Source: Siniperca chuatsi (taxonomy: Eukaryota > Chordata > Actinopteri > Centrarchiformes > Sinipercidae). Taken from it: 64,000 nt of DNA. Positions 38,968 through 56,033 of this stretch are shown here, in pieces (positions within the stretch are counted from its first letter, which is position 1; every line of letters starts with the position of its first letter). Position numbers and translations under genes: made by a program. The stretch lies in the NCBI RefSeq assembly GCF_020085105.1, contig NC_058045.1, positions 15,349,833-15,413,832 of the forward strand, read 5' to 3'. Below the pieces are notes generated by a model. It had not been told where the DNA came from, ran no database searches, and worked only from the letters and a program-made list of their open reading frames with translations.

Positions 38968-40738
38968 GAAGAAGTGGGACACTGAGAGGACTGAAGAGAG
39001 TAGACAAGAGTACAGGGAGACGCAGCGTAAGGTGAAGGTAGAGGTGGCAAAGGCCAAACAAAGAGCATATGAGGACTTGTATGCTAGGTTGGACACTAAA
39101 GAGGGAGAGGTGGATTTGTACAGGTTGGCCAGACAAAGAGATAGAGATGGGAAGGATGTGCAGCAGGTTAGGGTGATTAAAGATAAGGATGGAAATGTAT
39201 TAACAGGTGCCAGGAGTGTGATGGGAAGATGGAAGCAGTACTTTGAAGAGTTGATGAATGAGGAAAATAAAAGGGAACGAAGAGTAGAAGAGGTGACTGG
39301 TGTGGAGCAGGAAGTAGCAAAGATTAGCAAGAGTGAAGTGAGGAGGACGTTGAAGAGGATGAAGAGTGGAAAGGCAGTTGGTCCTGACATACCTGTGGAG
39401 GTATGGAAGTGTCTAGGAGAGGTGGCAGTAGAGTTTCTGACTAGTTTGTTTAACAAGATCTTGGAGAATGAGAGGATGCCCGAGGAATGGGGGAGAAGTG
39501 TACTGGTGCCAATTTTTAAGAACAAGGGAGATGTGCAGAGCTGTGGCAACTACAGAGGAATAAAGCTGATGAGCTTGAAGCTGTGGGAAAGAATAGTGGA
39601 AGCTAGGCTAAGGGCAGAGGTGAGCATTTGTGAGCAGCAATATGGTTTCATGCCTAGAAAGAGTACAACAGATGCAGTATTTGCTTTGAGGATGCTGATG
39701 GAGAAGTACAGAGAAGGTCATAGGGAGTTGCATTGTGTCTTCGTAGATTTAGAGAAAGCGTATGACAGGGTGCCGAGAGAGGAGCTGTGGTATTGTATGA
39801 GGAAGTCTGGAGTGGCAGAGAAGTATGTTAGAGTGGTGCAGGACATGTATGAGAGCTGTAAGACCATGGTGAGGTGTGCTGTAGGTGTGACAGAGGAGTT
39901 CAAGGTGGAGGTGGGTCTGCATCAGGGATCGGCTCTGAGCCCCTTCTTGTTTGCTCTGGTGATGGACAGGCTGACAGATGAGGTTAGACAGGAATCTCCA
40001 TGGACTATGATGTTTGCGGATGACATTGTGATTTGTAGTGAGAGCAGGGAGCAGGTGGAGGAAAATCTAGAGAGATGGAGGTCTGCTCTGGAAAACAGAG
40101 GAATGAAGCTAAGCCGCAGTAAGACAGAATACATGTGCGTCAATGAGAGGGAGCCAGGTGGAACGGTGAGGTTACAGGGAGCAGAGGTGAAGAAGGTGCA
40201 GGACTTTAAGTACTTAGGGTCAACGGTTCAGAGCAATGGAGACTGCGGAAAAGAGGTGAAGAGGCGAGTGCAAGCAGGTTGGAACGGGTGGAGAAAAGTG
40301 TCAGGTGTGTTGTGTGATAAAAGAGTATCAGCAAGAATGAAAGGAAAGGTGTTCAAGACGGTGGTGAGACCAGCGATGTTGTACAGCTTAGAGACAGTGG
40401 CACTGAAGAAAAGACAAGAGGCATCCTCGTCACTCTTAGTGACGAGGACAGACAGGATCAGGAATGAGTAGATCAGAGGGACAGCGCATGTTAGATGTTT
40501 CGGAGATAAAGTGAGAGAGGCCAGACTGAGGTGGTTTGGACATGTTCAGAGGAGAGACTGTGAATATATTGGTAGAAGGATGCTGAGGTTGGAGCTGCCA
40601 GGCAGGAGGTCTAGAGGAAGACCAAAGAGGAGATTTATGGATGTAGTGAGAGAGGACATGAAGTTAATTGGTGCGAGTGAAGAGGATGCAGAGGACAGGG
40701 TTAGATGGAGGCACATGATTCGCTGTGGCGACCCCTGA
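38876..40738 (+). pseudogene. RTE ORF, 3' part: reverse transcriptase, one internal stop
   Basis: From about 38912 this frame continues the polyprotein (TWWWNEEVQECIQRKRLAKK). RT motifs follow: VPIFKNKGDVQSCGNYRGI, the FVDLEKAYDRVPR box A, LHQGSALSPFLFALVMDRL box B, FADDIVI box C with the catalytic Asp pair at about 40018-40023, and FKYLGS. A TAG at 40469-40471 interrupts where relatives have Tyr in RNEYIRGTA. The same frame then resumes to 40738 with REARLRWFGHVQRRD, the usual C-terminal segment. Two lesions, the frameshift upstream and this stop, indicate a young but broken copy. Confidence 0.88.
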
Positions 40739-40763
40739 AAGAGAACAGCCGAAAGGAAAAGAA

Positions 40764-40782
40764 GTATATATCTTTATAATAT
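40764..40782 (+). repeat. RTE target-site duplication, right copy
   Basis: Exact 19/19 match to 37649-37667. It defines the 3' insertion boundary directly after the 'ggaaaagaa' tail. Confidence 0.92.
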
Positions 40783-41521
40783 GGAGGATATTATACATCC
40801 ATGCAATTGATACATTTGCTCCTCAAAAGTAAGAACGCGTGTCATAAATTTGAATGCAAAGAGTATCACGTGAATGGACAAAAAAGGTTTTTTTAATATG
40901 GCTACAAAATAGCTAGCGTTGCGTTATTTTTAAACATCTGAGAAAATTGAAAAAGTGCAACAGAAAAGAAAAACAGGATTCAAGGTTTCAACGGGATTTG
41001 TATTGCTGTAAACAGGTCCTCGATGAAAACAGATTAAATAAAACATACAGTACATTCCAAGTCAGTCATTTTATGCCATAATGAGAGGATATAATCAGCA
41101 TTATAAGTCGAAACAGAAACATGTACAAACTGAAGGCTACTTAAATTTGACTGACATCTCACTGAACATAAAGCAGCATAGAGGTACTTGATGAGCCAGA
41201 ACAAATTAATGAATTTTTTTTTCTATCTCCAAAATAAAACTGAATGTTACAGGAAAGATCTATAAGACATGTGAATAAATAAGTTAAAAGTGAACAACCA
41301 AAATATTCATACTATACATAATTGATCCCACATAATCAATAGGGGGGGGGGGGGGCATGAAATATTCTTCTTTAAGTTATTTACAACCCACAAGTCACAT
41401 TTTGTGGATTCTTGTGTAGAAAAAATAAATAAGATTCAAAACACAGCAAAGCTAAGGAGGGTCATCACAGTGGTTCTAGTCTTCATTGATTCAGTCATTG
41501 CCTCTGCAGGAATTCATCTTC
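40783..41521. other. HPRT-gene 3' flank / 3' UTR
   Basis: Between the RTE and the HPRT-gene stop codon. It is AT-rich with a G-run at 41341-41354. It most likely holds the 3' UTR of the minus-strand gene. No other gene was seen. Confidence 0.5.
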
Positions 41522-44500
41522 TCACACTTTGTACTTCTCCTTGGCTTGATCATTCAGTATACAGATGTGCTGTGAAAAGAAATAAACCAGAGGACAGTGA
41601 ATTCATGTTTAATGCATTTCTACTGTCCAGGAATCTGATTTAAATTCGACATTTTGTACAGCTTGTACATATGCTCTTTCCAAGGCTGTAGCTACCATTG
41701 TGGACACTGAGGTCATGTCCTCTGTACTGCTTCTGGAAATGTGACAGTTTTAACAACCTGAGGAAATCTTTACATTCTACAATTACACACAAATTACACA
41801 TGATGGATTTTAAAAGACAGATTTTGGACTTTGATTAAAGTGTAATTTAAACACCAAAGAAAAAAAAGTAATTTAATTTGAATAAAGTAAGAATGATTTA
41901 GCAATTCTCTACCAGAACAGACATTTCGACTTTAAAATCATAGGAAAAGCACAGGTGTTACTAATAACATTAACGATGGCTCTGTTCTATTCAAGTGTCC
42001 CAGTAAGTCATGACAGTGAGCCAGCACAATATTAAGACCCTGAAACCAAAGCAGCTTCGAATTCAGCCATCATTAATTTTATTATTTACACGAGAAACAC
42101 TTTATCCTAAATATATTGAATAAATTAAATGTAAAAAAAAAAAAAAAAAAAAAAAAATTACAAACAAGATTACAAACATTCCTCAAAAACTAATGTTGCA
42201 CCTATGTGACACCTATAGTCATCCCAGAACAATTTGCTGTGAAATATAAATGCTTCCAAATACAAGCCATGTCCCAGTTCTATGCTACACACTAATTGTA
42301 AGCAGGTTTTTGCATATAAAGTGCATTCATACTGGAAAAGTGATAAAAAAAAAAAGTATACTCAAAACAGTCAATATTAATTTTTAAAAAAAAAAAACAC
42401 TTGCTTTTTGAGCATGTTAATGTACACTATTCTTCCACAATGCAAAAGGAAATGGGGGAGCTACTCACAGCTGCAAAACATTAAAATAATTTCCTGTTCT
42501 TACAAAACAGTAAAGAACAATAATATTTTGTATGCTAACTGCAAAAACTGTATACATACTGTGTACAATTAAAATGTAGCATGGAATTGGAACACAGCTA
42601 TTGTTTCATAAGATGTCCCCACACTTTTCACCTGAAGAAATCAAGTGCAGCAAACTTACACTGAGATCTCTGAAGTACTCATTGTAGTCCAAAGCGTAAC
42701 CCACCAGAAAGGCATCTGGCACCTCAAAACCAATGTCTGAAATAAATATAACAATGTGAGTCATATAAAGAAAACAGCTACTTTTAAGTGCAGTGGAAGT
42801 AAAACTCTGATCTGAAATGAGATCTGGAAACATTTACTATTATCAGAGGCTCTGTAGTGAACTAACAGATGTTGCTCTTTTAGTCTGTGTGAGGTTGTAC
42901 TTAAGCAGTCAGTGCTGTATAGTGGAAAGTCAAACCTCTTACAGGAACAGCTGTCCTTGAGGGACAATCTTAAAGAGATTATCCAACTCAAACCTAGAAG
43001 CATTACATAATCAGAGACAGTGTGAGCAGGGGGTTATCGGGCACGTATTAGTGCGTAAGTGCCAGACTCGGCTGCATTTGGAGTAGATTTTCCAGAAATC
43101 AGTGTTAATCCTGCATGGAAAATGCAGCTTTATTAAATAACAGTTCACCAGCCCTTCAAAGAACCAGCACACATGTGCATGATTAGCATCAAATGAGCAC
43201 TACCATACATTACTACACTACTAGATAACAAGTCTTAGTGTAACGTGAGTAAAGAGGTGCTCACAGTCTGGTCTGTACCCTGAACTCCTTGGGGTCCTCT
43301 TCACCAGAAGGCTGGAATGACAGACGAGGAAAATACAGGATAAGTGAAAGAAAAGCCTTTAAAAGAAAAATGTATATGCCAAAAGAGAAACAACTGTTTT
43401 GTGCAGGTTTTAATTCTGACAGATGGCACTGATTGTCTTGGTAAGTCTGCACAACACCTTGGCCAAACAAATTCCCATTCACGGTTCAAGATCAACCTCT
43501 TTGTGTGGAGCTTATTTTTCATGCATGGATGCAATGTTAGAACCATAGTACAGGCTACGTGGTGCCAATTAATAGAGATCCCCTGTCTTAAAGCTCAGTT
43601 CACCAAAAGAAAAGAAAACAAGCAAGGTCTGAGATTATTCTGAATAACTGGAACATACTTTCTGCCTTTCTGTGTTGAGTTTGCATGTGGATTTCCTTCA
43701 GGTGCTCCGGTTTCCTCCCACAGTCAAAGACATGCACATTAGGTTAACTGGCGACTCTAAATTACCCGTAGGTGTGAATTTGAGCGTGAATGGTTGTCTG
43801 TTCCTATGTGTCAACCCTATGATTGACTGCCCAGACCCCGTCTCTCGACCAGTGTCAGCTGTGATTGGTTCCAGCCCCCCCCCCCGTGACCCTCTAAAGG
43901 TTAAGGAGTTATAGCTAATGGATGTGTGGATGGATAGATATTGTTTCTGGAAAAAAGATATACAAATAAAAAAAATTTGAATTACCACCCCGCATTTGTA
44001 TGCCTCTGCCAACATTAATTTCTGTCCAGACTCATACATGTAGTGAATACTTATCACTATATTAACACATTTATGATTCCAGTGAATATACATTATTGAA
44101 CTGATTAATGAAGGATAATTATAGATGTATTGGCTAAACAGGTGCACATGTACTTGATTACTACGTAAAGATAGATTCTTATATAGAGTATAGCTACACA
44201 AAAGGTGGTGCTTTTGTTTTCTCCTGGCTTTTTAGATGCAAAGCCTCTTTATGAGCTGTAGGTGAAATTTACTCACTCACTCACAGGATCATGATTAGCT
44301 AGGCACGCTCCAATACGTTGTTTGCAGTCACGTGATTCCAATGATGTGAAATTCAGGATAAGGCAGGAAGTGAAAGGCAGAAATGGACGAGATGGAGGAA
44401 AGCCTGTACTGTGCTAGTTATTGTTTACTCATTGTGTCGTCCGAGTCCGCATGTGTGTGAAATCTGGAATCGGCCAATTCATTCTTAAATTATGGTTAAA

Positions 44501-47500
44501 AACCTATTGAGGTCACAATGACCTTTGAGTCAAAAGTGTCACCAATTCATTATCCGACCAACTGTGAAATATGATCATCAGTTCTTGAGTTATGGCCAAA
44601 AACGTGTTTTGTGAGGTAACAGTGACCTTGACCTTTGACCACCAAATTTTAAATCAGTTCATCCTTGAGTCCAAGTGGACGTTTGTGCCAAATTTGAAGA
44701 AATTCCCTCAAGGCGTTCCTGAGATATCGTGAATGACACAACCCGATGGACAACCCAAAAAAATAATGCATAAAAATCAAGCTGCAACCTCCCGAGGGGA
44801 CCCCCTAAAAACCTATAGTATTTCACCAGCAAGCAGTGCCTTACGTCCTGCGTCACACAGAGTGTTGTGTGCCTAATGCATTCTCGTTGGCTCGCATTGG
44901 GTCATCTCGTCACTTTTTGGATAACCTAGCAAAACCGTAACCTAAAAAGTTGTTGATTAACCTAATTTGCCTTGACCCCAAGATTAAACCTACAGGAGAC
45001 CTCATGTGTAATTGTAACTTCCATGAACCATGAATAGTATATTGTTCTATATGCTTTCATACTTGACATGCATCAAATAAACTGATCTCAATGTGTGTGT
45101 GTGTGTGTGTGTGTATTATTCAGTGTAGTTTGCCTAATTTTCCAAGCTTTAGAAATAAAACTAGCCCATACTCACAGTACAACTTTGCATTTTCATCAAA
45201 CCAAAATAATTCAGGATTTTTGTTCTGCATTCTTACAAAAGGTGTACGTAGGTTATCACATAAAGTAGCCTACAATAAAACTAAGTGCAATTTCTTTTCA
45301 TCATCTCCCAGGTCAAAGACCAAATACACTACCTTCCTCACTGAACGTGCACTCAGAGCGTGAGACTGTCATGGAGCTCGCCGAAGCGCGCACTGCTACC
45401 CCCTGCCAAACCACGCCCTCCGGGCAAAATACCAAGTTTTTAGAGAGTCCCACCTCCTGGGCTGAAATATAAACCTAACGCAAAAGCGCCAAAAACTGCA
45501 ATTTCTTGAATGGCCACTTGAGGCTGGCTCCAAAAGCAAGTTAATCCCCATAGACCCCCCCATGTTAAAATGCCCAACTTTACAACAGAAATAAACATGT
45601 TTACAGCCTGGTACAAAAAGCGGTTTTGGTCTCTATAGCTAATTTCCTCCTTCATGACAACTGTGAGGGGTTGAATTTTTATATAACTCACCTGTTTAAA
45701 TTATATTAAGGCTTAAAGTTATGCATAATTCAGGATGTGGCTGCTTTGAGTGACGGGGGTGCTGTCACAGGTGGCTGGTTTCAGCAACCAGGCTTCATTC
45801 GGCCCACCGCAGCTCCACCCACGCTCCACGTCTTTGCCCATTTTTGGATTAGCCAGGAGCTGGCGGAGTCAGGCACTCCCAAGATGGCATCGGCCGGAGC
45901 CCCCACACTGAGCTTCACACTGGCTTTTCAGAAACCTATAGGTGTCGTCACAGAGACTATGTCCATATTTTATATAGTACATGATAAAAATGTATAAACT
46001 CAACAGCCATATCACTTTCCATAAATAATGTTCAGAATAATCTCAGACCTGCCTACTGTATTTTTTAACCAGACTGTAAAGACTGATCGATCTATACAAA
46101 GATCTATCTTTATATAGACAGTACAGCGTAGGATATTTACGTAAAAAAGGGTTTATTGGGGTGTAGGGCTGGGACGATTCATTGACGTCATCGATTACAG
46201 AAATACGTCGATTTACATATCGTGTGTCGACGCATCGCAATGAAGTATGGCTGCACCCGGTCAAATCATGGATTCCCCCGGGGGACGAGCTGCAGCATTA
46301 AAACCTCGCCCACCATCTCCCCTCGCTCTACCCCTCCTGTGCGGCCTACTGACAGTCGCACATGTTCTGCAGAGAGTCTCCTGTTAATGTAGGCGTACTT
46401 ATGCTGTTGTTTTTGATATAACATTTACCCAAAATAAATATTAATCAATAAAAAAAAATTTAAAAAATCATCTTTAGAATAAATCGATAAATTTGTCATT
46501 AGATTCATCAATTAATAGAAGAAATAATCGTTAGGTGCAGCCCTATTGGAGTGGCAGCAGAAATGTCAACGGTAGACATCGCAAAACCTCAGCAGGAACA
46601 GAAACTATCTGCATGGATTGGTACCACAGTGGGTGTGTATGTGTGTGAATTGGGAAATCTGGCCCATTAAGTCAGAATTTTAGATAGATTAGTTAAGAAT
46701 TGTTATTCACAATGGAACTTCGGCAAAAGTTGGCGATAAATTATTGTTATATGGCCAATATCAAAGCAACAGAACTGACCCTACCTATATACAGTATATC
46801 AAACAAAAAACATCTACCATCTTTTATACAGCATAAGCATCAGAGGAAACCCACATTACTTCAACACATTTCCTGTTTCAACCAGCTACCAGGAATACAT
46901 CAGAGAAATGGCCTCTACTTCCACAGTGCAGTTAATAGTACGGCAGATTAACTCTTAAGCTGCTCCCTCCCTCCGTCACATTACATCTCTAATACAGTCC
47001 TAAAGGACAGTGTCCATTAGCTAAGAGCACTGTTATATGCACTCTCTCTGCACACATAGCAGCCAGTTATAGTGGAGGTCTTTAATTCAGCTTCCTGGGC
47101 TGTAAACTATCTGATGGTGCCTACCTTACAACTTTAACCATCTTGGGGTTACATTCACTCAGCAGGGAAAGTAGCGTCTGCATCGTCTTTCCTGTCTCCA
47201 CAATATCCTTTTTATAAGGCAGGACACAGGAGGTGGTCACAATAAAGTGGAGGTATAAACAAAAAGAAGAATTACTTAAAATTGTGGCATTTATACAACT
47301 TATGAGAGAGTATTTTATACCCAATTCATTTGACTAAAAATGATGTCTGATATTTAATTTTAAAACAGATACTCAAACTTGAATACATAGTGGTGTTTAT
47401 ACCAATGTATTCCTTTGAGGTAATATTGCAAATCAGTGAGCAGGACTGATGTATTGCAATATTGGATCGGATTGAAATTAGTATTTCTGCATTATTGTTG

Positions 47501-49176
47501 TGAAGCAGCTTGATTTGTCATCAGTCAAGTCATCTATAAACAGTTTCTCAATTGAACTTCCAGAAAAGTTACAATATCATGATATATATTGATATCACAG
47601 TATAAATTTACATATACTGATTATATCGCACAAACATAATACAGAATAAAAATGAGAAGTCTTACCTCAACAATCAAAACATTCTGCAGTAAAAAAAAAC
47701 AAAAAAAAAACAAAGAAAGAACAGTTGATGAAGTATACAGCTTTACAAAACTGTGTGGTTCAAGTATTTCTGCCTGACAAACACCAGTAGACTAACCTTG
47801 CCTGAGAGATTGGACAGCTCATCCCCTCCTATGACTTTGACACTGTTTGTTGACTTGTCATTCTAGGGGACACGACAATCATCCATCTCAGTGTGGTTAC
47901 AGTTTGGATTAACCTTCTTTTATTTGTAGTGCTAGAATTATGAGTAAAAATCCTCACCACAAATCTACATAACATTGTTTAAAATGTCTGTACCCAGAAT
48001 CTCCACACTTTGAACACCTCAGTGGCCCATTTCTGATTGAATAAGATTGTTCTCATTTGTATTTTGCCAACCCCATATCACACACCTCACATTAGCACAA
48101 GTGGTTCCTGGAAATGAGAAAAGGCAGCTTACACAGTAGCTCTTCACCCTAATGAAATCCACTGTCAGCGGGACTGATTTATCACTGTTCTGGTTCAGTG
48201 CTTTAATGTAGTCCAGGAGGTCTGCGAAGAACTTGTAGCCCCCTTTTAGCACACAAAGAGCTACGATGTGGTGTCCCCCCATGTCCCGGATTATGTCGCG
48301 GGCTAGACGCTCTGTTCTGGACCAGAGAAGTGGGACACACAAAAGAGTAAAGGCGGGGAGAGAAAGGAAACAGATGCGTAGTAAATTACAGTGCAATCGA
48401 GAATGCAGTACAGTTCTTAAGGGTCCTTAACATGATATTGCACTTACACATAATTGCTTACAATACATTTCACTGGACATTTAACCCCTACTTCCAAAAT
48501 CCACATTCAAATGCACATCAGGATGTGGGCTACAGTGATTTGGCAAACAGTGTAGTGCTAATCCTAGCATAAACCTGTGTGAATGTGTGTGTCAGAGACA
48601 GTGAAATAGAAAGAGCCAGAGAGAGTGTGTCAGATGACTTGACAGAAATATAAGAGTCCAGTGTTTGGTGCTGGCTGCTGTTGACTGGTTTACCTGTCCA
48701 TGATGAGTCCATGGGGGATGATCACCTTGTCCAAATCGTTCTCATAATGTCTGGGGACACAGAAAAGGTCCAGCTCATGGCCTTTCTCATCATCAGCGAT
48801 CTGGAACAAGAAGAAGCCATCTCTTCAACTCAGCGCAAAACGGTTGGCACTGACAGATGTCTAAGACGCATTTCGACACAGTGAAGCCATCCTTTTCTCT
48901 CGCCCCTGGAACCAGTGAGCCTCTCAACCACCTGTTTGTCCCCGCACACACGTGACATTTGGGGGTAAACGGGCATCACGCAGATGTGGCAGCGCGCAGC
49001 TGAAACACTCAAATGCTGATTGGAATGCTCGTGCCACCCATCAAAACAGGCCTACAGTACACGGAGCACAACCACACCCTGACAAGTGGACAAGTTATCA
49101 AAATCCCCGACAAATCCCCGAACATGCCGGCAGCAAACACAACAGTTTATAACCTCACCTGCAGATACGACGCCAT
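41522..49176 (-). CDS. hprt1l: HPRT1-like purine phosphoribosyltransferase
   Basis: Nine minus-strand exons join in frame to 215 aa: 49176-49159, 48800-48694, 48316-48133, 47862-47797, 47683-47666, 47207-47125, 43311-43265, 42736-42660, 41569-41522. Exons 2-8 (107, 184, 66, 18, 83, 47, 77 nt) equal, as I recall, the human HPRT1 exon sizes. Exon 1 encodes only MASYLQ. Family motifs: [37 protein letters not shown], the flexible-loop KSYCND, and [16 protein letters not shown] joins hypoxanthine or guanine to PRPP in cytosolic purine salvage. The PRPP-binding loop reads [15 protein letters not shown], so the catalytic-base position (human Asp137, mature numbering) is Glu. Tyr replaces the purine-stacking Phe186, and the tail ends EKYKV; both recall PRTFDC1. 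It is clearly an HPRT-family paralog; the choice of hprt1l over hprt1 or prtfdc1 is inference. Confidence 0.93.
43664..43940. repeat. Ubiquitous teleost repeat ending in (TGGA)n
   Basis: It contains 'ggtgctccggtttcctccca', 'agtcaaagacatgcacatta' and 'tgactctaaattacccgtag', then a C-run and 'ggatgtgtggatggata'. I recognise this as one of the commonest fish interspersed repeats. The 80-aa and 167-aa open frames across it are repeat artefacts. Confidence 0.7.
44500..44740. repeat. 'tgaccttgacctttgaccac' dispersed repeat
   Basis: Two diverged passages containing tgacctttga are followed by 'aaatttgaagaaattccctc' and 'aaggcgttcctgagatatcg', a familiar fish repeat. Non-coding; boundaries approximate. 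Confidence 0.65.
45480..45980. repeat. Dispersed 0.5 kb teleost repeat
   Basis: Contains 'aaataaacatgtttacagcc', 'tggtacaaaaagcggttttg' and 'tctctatagctaatttcctc', ending near 'gtccatattttatatagtac'. I recognise it as a common fish interspersed element of unclear class. The 86-aa open frame is not a gene. Confidence 0.6.
46164..46545. mobile_element. hAT-type MITE with 8-bp target duplication
   Basis: The 382-bp element starts tagggctgggacgattcatt and its right end, reverse complemented, starts tagggctgcacctaacgatt. These are imperfect inverted repeats of hAT type. The flanks are ttggggtg (46156-46163) and ttggagtg (46546-46553), an 8-bp duplication with one mismatch, the length expected for hAT. 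No transposase is encoded. Confidence 0.75.
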
Positions 49177-49243
49177 GTTATCGGCCGGCGGTCGTCCGTC
49201 CTGTTCAGTCGCAGTTTAATATCTGAGGAGTCATACTCAGGTC

Positions 49244-49290
<47 letters not shown>

Positions 49291-50862
49291 GTTTGTTGAC
49301 TGGTGGTGGCACGAGCTGCTCCCCTCCTCACCGACTGCTGCTGACCGTGAGCGAGCTCGCGCAGAGCACGTGCGATGGTCCTCTGCCGGGATTTAAACCC
49401 TTTACGTCAGAATCCCGTTTACCTTCCCAGTAATCTGATTTGCACGACACAACCTGAGTTTAAAATGCGCTATACTGGTTACTAGACCTACTACTACTGT
49501 ATGTTTAGGTAACTGTGGCAGCGATGTACTGCGAGCGGTGTGGAGAAGCTGCAGATGACGCAGTTATAAAAATATAACGGACAGTTACGCCTGTACTCAC
49601 TAAAAGCTGCTCCCTGTGTGTGGTTATATTGCAGCTGTGCTCTGTAATGACTTTATAACTACATATGCATTTTTATAGACACGGGCTATTTAACCCAAAT
49701 ATCCCGAGATAACTACTCACTATTACATTTAACTACATCTCATTGTATCCTTATTTTTTAAATAATTTGATTTACATCATTGTATACTATGTAGTGTGTG
49801 CAATCCATGCTCTTATTTTCTAAATGATTGCATTGTAAACACTGCACATTTGTTGACAGAACAGTCTCACCCCAAGAGCAATTTAGTAACTGTTCAGGAG
49901 CTTCCAGTCCTATCACAAGATCTTCATCAGCAGATGGGGTCTGCCCAGTTGTCATGGAAATGTAGACGTTCAAATTTCTATAATTTTTTTTCTGAGGATT
50001 TCCTAAAGACTTCTCCTCTTTGTCAACTTAGAGCACAATATGCTTTAACAATCCTGTACTTATAATGCAAAAGTAAAAAGCTAACACAAATTTGAGTTGG
50101 ATTTGAACTTGTTCTTAAATCTCTTATGAAGTGGTATTGCCATATTTTATAGTGTTCTAACTGTAACGTAGGTTGTGCAGTGTCGTTTGCTTGTATAGTA
50201 TCAATTTAAATTCCTAGTGTTAGAGCTGTATCACTTTCAATAGTCTGTCCAAAGCAGGTTCTCAGCAACAGCATAACTTCTGCACACACACCCTTTGTCT
50301 GTTCACTGCTGTTTTTGTCCTAAGTTTGCTCTCTCTCCATTACTCCAAGATGATCTAAAAAGAGTTATCAGCACATCTGCCTACAGTCATGTCTATTATA
50401 CAACAATTTACCAATTGTTTTTAAATTTAGAAAGATAAAATAATAATAATAATAATAAGAGTAATAATACGAGTGAAAACTGCAACAAAAAAAACCCAAC
50501 CATTTTTTAATATGATCCCAATTTAATGAGTGATACAGAAACAAAACATTTTTTTTCCATCTTACAAAAACGCAATAGCAGGTGTTGTACAACACCAGGA
50601 GCATGGCAACTATGAAAACAGAATAAACATGTTCTCGTAGTTCAAAACACCAAAGACACAAATATCATCTGTGTGTGATAATAACAGTCTTTATGAGTGC
50701 CACTTGTGACGGTGAGGCCAAATCTCAAATGACATCGTTCCCCATATAGAGTCCTACTTTTAGCCTGAGACCCAATTACAGAGCTGTGACTGTGGGCAGA
50801 AAGTGGAACACCATCCAGATGAAGACGACATGATTTGAGAAAAGACCTTAAAGGAAGCACAC
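49177..50862. other. HPRT-like gene promoter and psmd7 3' flank
   Basis: The first 250 bp is the likely promoter/5' UTR of the HPRT-like gene and includes a (GA)21 tract. The last part should be the psmd7 3' UTR. An (AAT)n stretch lies near 50441-50457. No other gene was recognised. Confidence 0.6.
49246..49287. repeat. (GA)21 microsatellite at HPRT-like promoter
   Basis: 42 bp of uninterrupted GA, starting 70 bp upstream of the HPRT-like ATG. On the gene strand it is a TC tract in the 5' UTR or core promoter. Confidence 0.95.

Positions 50863-56033
<5,171 letters not shown>

Larger units (their letters stand above)
37668..40763 (+). mobile_element. Complete RTE-clade LINE (3.1 kb), recently inserted
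   Basis: The element runs from 'aatgcaaccgcaagggggca' to the 3' tail 'gctgtggcgacccctgaaag' plus 'cagccgaaaggaaaagaa', with identical 19-bp flanking duplications. The 5' leader includes the familiar 'gtcaggaagggcatccgacg' stretch. It encodes an apurinic-type endonuclease followed by reverse transcriptase, in the order of an RTE element often annotated in fish as craniofacial development protein 2-like. It has no LTRs and no long poly(A). It lies between nudt7 and the HPRT gene, in sense opposite to both. A frameshift and a nonsense codon mean this copy is probably not autonomous. Confidence 0.92.
43312..47124. other. Long intron of the HPRT-like gene, repeat-filled
   Basis: Between exons 6 and 7. 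It contains at least four dispersed repeats (entries at 43664, 44500, 45480 and 46164) and a (TG)n run at about 45092-45113. No additional exon was recognised. Confidence 0.75.

Noticed and set aside
38329-39549. Several minus-strand frames of 109-222 aa
   Set aside because: They lie opposite the RTE endonuclease/RT coding sequence, which has all expected motifs on plus.
43698-44201. 167-aa minus-strand open frame
   Set aside because: Runs through a ubiquitous teleost interspersed repeat and has no domain.
45091-45363. 90-aa plus-strand frame starting in alternating C-V
   Set aside because: The start is the (TG)n microsatellite. The remainder is intronic with no motif.
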